A program made the position numbers and the translations under genes. The notes beneath the pieces are model-generated. The model did no database searches and had not been told where the DNA came from. It saw only the letters and a program-made list of their open reading frames with translations. This document shows, piece after piece, positions 5,820 through 9,346 of a DNA stretch of 9,346 nt (positions are counted from its first letter, which is position 1; every line of letters starts with the position of its first letter). Location: contig NZ_CALLDG010000165.1 of NCBI RefSeq assembly GCF_937999985.1, forward strand, positions 1 through 9,346, given 5' to 3'. The DNA is from an uncultured Corynebacterium sp. (GTDB lineage Bacteria; Actinomycetota; Actinomycetes; Mycobacteriales; Mycobacteriaceae).

Positions 5820-7508
5820 ATGAAGTCGACGATGCAGGAGATCCCACTATCCGTAGCGAGGATCCTGGAATACGGGGCCAGCGTTCACCGAAACACCACA
5901 GTGACCACGTATTTTGACGACATCGCAGAGCAAACCAGCTTCCTGCACATCGGCATCCGCGCGGCCGCAATGGCCAACATGCTGCGCGACGAGTTCGGCA
6001 TCGAACGCGGCGACCGCGTAGCCACCGTGCTGCCAAACTGCACCGAGCACCTGGAGGTACTGCTCTCCGTGGCGTCGATGGGCGCGGTGTTTAACCCCAT
6101 CAACCGGCACCTCATGGACGCCCAAATCACACACATCATCAACAAAGCGGCGCCGAAAGTGCTCGTACTCGACCCAGCCTGCAGCGAACAGATCGTCCCG
6201 CTACTGGCCGACTGCCCGTGTGTGGAGGCGGTGCTGGTGATCGGCCCAAACGTCGCTGACACCGAGGCGGTGCAACGGCTCATCGCCGCACAGGGTGAAC
6301 AGGGCGAACAGGGCAAACCAGGCTTGAGCCACCTGCGCGTATTGAACCTGGAGGCCGCACTCGACGGGCGCAGTGCCGACTTCGATTGGCCGGACGTGGA
6401 AGAAACCGACCCGGCGGCCATCTGCTTTTCCACCGGCACCGAAGGCCCACCGAAGGGCGTAGTCTACTCCCATCGCGCGCTGTGGCTGCACTCCATGCAG
6501 CTGCGCGCCGCCGATAGCTTCAGCATCCGCAACGGCACCAGCTTCCTGTGCTGTGTGCCGATCTATCACGTCCTCAGCTGGGGCGTGCCACTGGCCGCTT
6601 TTATGGCCGGCGCACCGATCGTGTTCACCGGCCGCAGCGCCACCCCGGAGCACCTGGCGCACGTGATCGCAGATGCCATGCCGCGCCAGGCCCACGGATC
6701 GCCAGCTGTGTGGACGGGGCTGCTAGTGCACTACGCCAAGAAGCACCCGAAGAAGATGAGCCTGCAGGAGATCTACGTCGGCGGCTCGCAGGTCTCCCCC
6801 GCCATGATCGATGCCTGGGAAGAGCGCTTCGGCGTGGACATCATCCACTCCTGGGGCATGACGGAGACCGGACCGGTGGGCACCGTCGCCCACCCACCCG
6901 CAGGCGTGGCCGGCGCTGCCCGCGCCAAGTACCGCGAAAGTCAAGGGCGCTTCCACGTGGGCATGCGCTACCGCATCGTCGATGACAACGACAACGTGCT
7001 GGAAGCCAACGACCGCAACGAGGGTGAGTTGCAGGTGCGTGGCAACACGGTGACAGCCTCGTACTACAAGGACGACAACTCGCGCTTTACCGAAGACGGC
7101 TGGCTCCGCACCGGCGACATCGCCACCGTAAACAAGGACGGCTACCTGACAATCCACGACCGCAAGGCCGACATTATCCGCTCGGGCGGCGAATGGATCT
7201 ATTCAGCGGCGCTGGAGAACTACCTGCTGGAACCCACAGTGGTGATCGAGGCGGCGGTGATCGGCATTCCATCGGAGAAGTGGGGGCAGCGTCCACTCGC
7301 GGTGGTAGTGGTTGCCGAAGGAACCCCCTGGACTGCGGAAACCGCGCAGGAGTTGGCCGACGATCTACGTCAGCGCGTGCCCGGCTGGATGGTGCCGGAG
7401 AACTGGACCTTCGTGGACCACATAGACAAAACCAGCGTGGATAAGTTCGACAAGAAGGACCTGCGCCAGTACTTCCGCGAGGGGAAGTTCGAGATCATCA
7501 CAATCTAG
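5820..7508 (+). CDS. AlkK-like fatty acyl-CoA ligase (AMP-binding, ANL superfamily)
   Basis: This enzyme activates a carboxylic acid, probably a medium- or long-chain fatty acid, with ATP to an acyl-AMP and then to acyl-CoA. The 562 residues cover the whole family fold. The P-loop is FSTGTEGPPKGVVYSHR at 203-219, the aromatic/His motif PIYHVLSWG at 247-255, A5 SWGMTETGP at 344-352, A7 WLRTGDIA at 428-435, the hinge HDRKADIIRSGGEW at 446-459, and A10 KTSVDKFDKKDLR at 537-549 with the acyl-adenylating Lys at K542. The GGEWI hinge and VVYSHR loop resemble AlkK-type medium-chain ligases. Two motifs deviate: E208 replaces the usual Thr of SGTTG, and D541 replaces the Gly before the catalytic Lys. 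Three 9-base repeats (6291-6317) encode a collagen-like GEQGEQGKPG segment. The start lacks a ribosome site and is probably leaderless. The ligase diverges from rho and is followed by dedA. The substrate cannot be told from sequence. Confidence 0.9.
   Translation: MKSTMQEIPLSVARILEYGASVHRNTTVTTYFDDIAEQTSFLHIGIRAAAMANMLRDEFGIERGDRVATVLPNCTEHLEVLLSVASMGAVFNPINRHLMDAQITHIINKAAPKVLVLDPACSEQIVPLLADCPCVEAVLVIGPNVADTEAVQRLIAAQGEQGEQGKPGLSHLRVLNLEAALDGRSADFDWPDVEETDPAAICFSTGTEGPPKGVVYSHRALWLHSMQLRAADSFSIRNGTSFLCCVPIYHVLSWGVPLAAFMAGAPIVFTGRSATPEHLAHVIADAMPRQAHGSPAVWTGLLVHYAKKHPKKMSLQEIYVGGSQVSPAMIDAWEERFGVDIIHSWGMTETGPVGTVAHPPAGVAGAARAKYRESQGRFHVGMRYRIVDDNDNVLEANDRNEGELQVRGNTVTASYYKDDNSRFTEDGWLRTGDIATVNKDGYLTIHDRKADIIRSGGEWIYSAALENYLLEPTVVIEAAVIGIPSEKWGQRPLAVVVVAEGTPWTAETAQELADDLRQRVPGWMVPENWTFVDHIDKTSVDKFDKKDLRQYFREGKFEIITI
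6291..6317 (+). repeat. Three 9-bp tandem repeats inside the ligase gene
   Basis: The units CAGGGTGAA, CAGGGCGAA and CAGGGCAAA follow one another in frame and encode Q-G-E, Q-G-E and Q-G-K at residues 158-166, giving a collagen-like flexible linker before the P-loop region. The segment lies in the variable N-terminal subdomain and should not touch the active site. Confidence 0.85.
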
Positions 7509-7631
7509 GGTCCTGCTGGGGCGCGCTGGGGTGCGCAAGTGCCGGCCTAGGCTAGTTGGCGGTAAACTCACCAGCTTTTAACAGGAACGATTCCAACTAT
7601 TGCGGAGAAAAGTAGAGTAGCGTTTTTCTGC
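7509..7631 (+). promoter_or_regulatory. Ligase-dedA intergenic region with two candidate promoters
   Basis: This 123-base gap has no gene and no convincing terminator. It begins with two direct GCTGGGG copies (about 7515-7531). A candidate -10 TAGGCT (7548-7553) sits in the palindrome GCCTAGGC (7545-7552), the same hexamer as before the ligase. A better candidate is TAGAGT (7613-7618), a TAnAnT match, with TTCCAA (7591-7596) at a 16-base spacing. Transcription from it would start about 6-8 bases before the dedA ATG, so that message would be almost leaderless. No Shine-Dalgarno sequence precedes the ATG. Confidence 0.45.
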
Positions 7632-8312
7632 ATGACTGATGTAACTGTGCTGGCCCTCGGGCCGCAGTGGTTCAACCCGATGTATTTGCTTTCGGGCTCC
7701 GGACCTTTCGGCGCGGCGATCCTGCCCGCCATTTTTACGATTATCTTCATCGAATCCGGGCTGTTCTTTCCTTTCCTGCCCGGCGACTCCTTGCTCTTCA
7801 CTGCGGGACTACTGGCCAGCCAGCCCGATGGCTTCGCACCCCTATGGCAGGTGCTGCTGATTACTCCGATCGCAGCGATCCTGGGCGACCAGGTGGGCTA
7901 CTGGATTGGCCACCGCTTTCACCCTGCGCTGCGCAACCGGAAGGACGGGCGGTTCTTTAAACAAGAGCACCTGCACCGCTCCGAAGCGTTCTTTGAAAAG
8001 TACGGTTCGATCACGATCATCCTATGCCGCTTCGTACCCTTCGTGCGCACCTATGCCCCCTTGGTGGCCGGAATGTCGGGCATGCGCTACCGCACGTTCA
8101 TTCTTTTCAATGTGCTTGGCGGTGTGCTGTGGGCCAGCGGCATTGTCTACCTGGGATCGCTGCTCGGCGGGGTGGAGTTCGTGCGCAACAACATCGAGGC
8201 CATTTTCCTCGGTATCGTCGCCTTCTCCATCGTCCCGGCACTATTCGGCGTGATACAGAAAAGCCGGGGCGAGAGGAAGCAAACTCCCGCCCCGGCTACT
8301 GCCCAAGACTAG
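7632..8312 (+). CDS. DedA-family (VTT/SNARE-associated) inner-membrane protein
   Basis: DedA proteins are polytopic membrane proteins; some bacterial members flip polyprenyl phosphate or phosphatidylethanolamine and others support proton-motive force and drug or pH tolerance. The 226-residue length is typical. Hydrophobic segments lie near 25-48, 71-93, 127-148, 157-180 and 189-208. The family signature ESGLFFPFLPGDSLL is at 41-55, with acidic residues E41 and D52 where functional DedA proteins need them. GDQVGYWIGHRF is at 85-96. The second signature RFVPFVRTYAPLVAGMSGM is at 133-151, with R133 and R139 as the conserved basic pair. The C-terminus (211-226) is a hydrophilic tail whose codons also form the hairpin of the opposing thrB terminator. 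ATG at 7632 lacks a ribosome site. The gene converges on thrB with an 8-base gap. The substrate is not known; a polyprenyl-phosphate carrier would link to wecA, but that is speculation. Confidence 0.93.
   Translation: MTDVTVLALGPQWFNPMYLLSGSGPFGAAILPAIFTIIFIESGLFFPFLPGDSLLFTAGLLASQPDGFAPLWQVLLITPIAAILGDQVGYWIGHRFHPALRNRKDGRFFKQEHLHRSEAFFEKYGSITIILCRFVPFVRTYAPLVAGMSGMRYRTFILFNVLGGVLWASGIVYLGSLLGGVEFVRNNIEAIFLGIVAFSIVPALFGVIQKSRGERKQTPAPATAQD
8257..8297 (-). terminator. Intrinsic terminator of thrB, antisense within the end of dedA
   Basis: Read on the minus strand, AGCCGGGGCG (8288-8297) pairs perfectly with CGCCCCGGCT (8262-8271) around a 16-base loop, and the second arm runs into TTTTCTGT. 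This is a G/C-rich 10-bp stem followed by a T-tract, beginning 24 bases beyond the thrB stop. On the plus strand the hairpin is followed by ACTGCC, not T's, so it should act only on the thrB side. The same bases encode Rho-unrelated residues of the DedA hydrophilic tail. Confidence 0.8.
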
Positions 8313-8320
8313 TTTCGTAC

Positions 8321-9247
8321 TTATCCGGTGACGTCAACCTCTACCGGACCGGCGATTTCCAGGTCTAGGACTTTCATTCCGCGGCCACGGGCCTCTTCCA
8401 CCAGCGCATTGTCGACCGGCTCGGTGCTCAGCACCAGGATCGTCGGACCCGCGCCCGAAAGGAACGCCGGGTAACCCAGGTTGCGCAGGCGGTTCACCCA
8501 CTCGGCGGTCACCGGCAGCACCTCGGCTCGGTAGGTTTGGTGCATGCGGTCGCGAGTGCCCTCCCACAGCAGTTTCGGATCGTCGCGCAGTGCGACGGTC
8601 ATTACAGCCGTGCGGGAGACGTTGAAGCGGGCGTCCACGTGGCTAATGTCGGAGGGCAGCACGCGGCGGATCGCCTCCGTCGATGCGTGGAAGTCCGGGA
8701 TGAACGCGGTGGCCTTGATATCCGGGTGCACGTCGATGCGACGGGCGTGGTACGCCGGTGCGGACACTCCGTCGATGGGAGTATTGGTCCACGAGACAAC
8801 ACCCGCGCCCAGCACGGAAGCGCCCGCGTTATCGGGGTGCCCCTCAAAGGTAGAGGCGATCTGCACCTGTGCCTGGTCGTCCAGCGTGAACCCTGCCAGG
8901 CCGTTGCCCGCGGCCACGCCTGCCGTCGCCGCGGCGGCCGAAGATCCCAGGCCGCGGGACTGCGGGATGGAGTTCGTGCAGCTGACACGCAACCCCGGAA
9001 CCGTCACGTCGGCCTCCTTCAGCGTTGCACGTAGGGCTCGCACCACCAGGTGCCGCTCGTCCAGCGGAACCTCGCCCTCGCCTTCACCGGTGACCTCGAC
9101 CTCCAGGCCGGACTCGATGACCTCGGCAGTCACATAGTCGTACAGACCCAGCGCCAGGCCGAGGGTATCGAAGCCAGGCCCCAGGTTCGCGGTCGAAGCG
9201 GGAACCTTGACGGTGGCCTTGCGGCCAACGGGGATCTCGACGCCCAT
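8321..9247 (-). CDS. thrB: Homoserine kinase ThrB
   Basis: ThrB is a cytosolic GHMP-family kinase that phosphorylates L-homoserine with ATP to O-phosphohomoserine, the substrate of threonine synthase. The 308-residue protein has all three GHMP motifs: VPASTANLGPGFD at 15-27, the ATP-binding loop IPQSRGLGSSAAA at 94-106, and the C-terminal LSGAGPTILVL at 263-273. EGHPDNAGAS at 135-144 and DRMHQTYR at 233-240 are also typical. ATG at 9247 overlaps the TAA stop of the upstream gene by one base (TAATG), pointing to coupled translation with thrC. Downstream, a terminator lies 24 bases past the stop, inside the opposing dedA gene. Feedback control by threonine is usual for the enzyme but cannot be seen here. 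The length and motifs indicate an intact gene. Confidence 0.98.
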   Translation of the reverse strand: MGVEIPVGRKATVKVPASTANLGPGFDTLGLALGLYDYVTAEVIESGLEVEVTGEGEGEVPLDERHLVVRALRATLKEADVTVPGLRVSCTNSIPQSRGLGSSAAAATAGVAAGNGLAGFTLDDQAQVQIASTFEGHPDNAGASVLGAGVVSWTNTPIDGVSAPAYHARRIDVHPDIKATAFIPDFHASTEAIRRVLPSDISHVDARFNVSRTAVMTVALRDDPKLLWEGTRDRMHQTYRAEVLPVTAEWVNRLRNLGYPAFLSGAGPTILVLSTEPVDNALVEEARGRGMKVLDLEIAGPVEVDVTG

Positions 9248-9346
9248 TACTTCAACCCCAGCTTGTCTGCAACGGCGTGCGGGTCCACGTCGGTGACGGT
9301 GGGCTCCGGCATCTGGGACAGGGCGGTCGTCGGATCCTTCAGGCCG
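9247..9346 (-). CDS. thrC: Threonine synthase ThrC, C-terminal fragment at the window edge
   Basis: The reverse strand is open from the right edge to TAA at 9247-9249, giving the last 32 residues of a protein whose body lies outside the window. The visible part begins GLKDPTTALSQ and ends DPHAVADKLGLK. Threonine synthases of the short bacterial type carry a GLKDP-x-x-A motif near the C-terminus, followed by a variable tail with an AVAxxLGL-like ending, and homoserine dehydrogenase does not. Together with the one-base overlap with thrB this suggests a hom-thrC-thrB operon of the mycobacterial kind. The call rests on only 32 residues, so a different upstream gene cannot be excluded. Confidence 0.78.
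   Translation of the reverse strand, partial: GLKDPTTALSQMPEPTVTDVDPHAVADKLGLK

Noticed and set aside
7509..7560. Terminator after the acyl-CoA ligase
   Set aside because: The G-rich repeats and the GCCTAGGC palindrome give only short stems and no T-run, so ligase-dedA read-through is possible.

Overview
This is a high-GC actinobacterial chromosome segment. The gene content and order point to the Mycobacteriales/Corynebacteriales, most likely a Corynebacterium. That placement is an inference from the order thr genes - rho - prfA - prmC - sua5 - wecA and from a Rho protein with the actinobacterial arrangement: a short N-terminal helical domain, a long disordered Arg/Asn-rich insert, then a highly conserved ATPase core. 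No RNA genes, CRISPR arrays, insertion sequences or phage genes were seen.

Layout. On the minus strand, read from the right, the window opens with the last 32 codons of what looks like threonine synthase (thrC, 9247-9346). It overlaps the start of homoserine kinase (thrB, 8321-9247) by one base. The thrB message appears to end at an intrinsic terminator that lies antisense inside the end of the neighbouring dedA gene (8257-8297). A plus-strand pair follows: an AlkK-like fatty acyl-CoA ligase (5820-7508) and a DedA-family membrane protein (7632-8312). These two sit as a wedge between the threonine genes and rho, and dedA converges on thrB with only 8 bases between them. A 292-bp divergent region (5528-5819) separates the ligase from rho. 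The minus-strand block then continues: rho (3782-5527), prfA/RF1 (2702-3778), prmC (1700-2638), the threonylcarbamoyl-AMP synthase sua5/tsaC gene (985-1644) and wecA (1-985, running off the left edge).

How the genes work together. The minus-strand block is an information-processing cluster. Rho ends transcripts, RF1 ends translation, PrmC methylates the GGQ glutamine of RF1, and Sua5/TsaC makes the precursor of t6A in ANN-decoding tRNAs. WecA leads into cell-envelope glycan synthesis; in this order it primes arabinogalactan on decaprenyl phosphate. Tight spacing (3 bases rho-prfA, TAATG overlaps at thrC-thrB and sua5-wecA) suggests co-transcription and translational coupling. The ligase and DedA genes suggest lipid or envelope metabolism.

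Most interesting points. (1) The rho leader carries a 25-base pure-pyrimidine tract followed by two mutually exclusive hairpins, a plausible autoregulatory element. (2) Rho has an Asn/Arg/Gly-rich disordered insert that looks prion-like or condensate-prone. (3) prmC starts at TTG directly behind five tandem 8-bp repeats. (4) The thrB terminator is embedded in an opposing coding sequence. (5) The acyl-CoA ligase carries non-consensus residues in two catalytic motifs. I did not find a wholly new multi-gene system; the novelty is mostly regulatory and in protein architecture.
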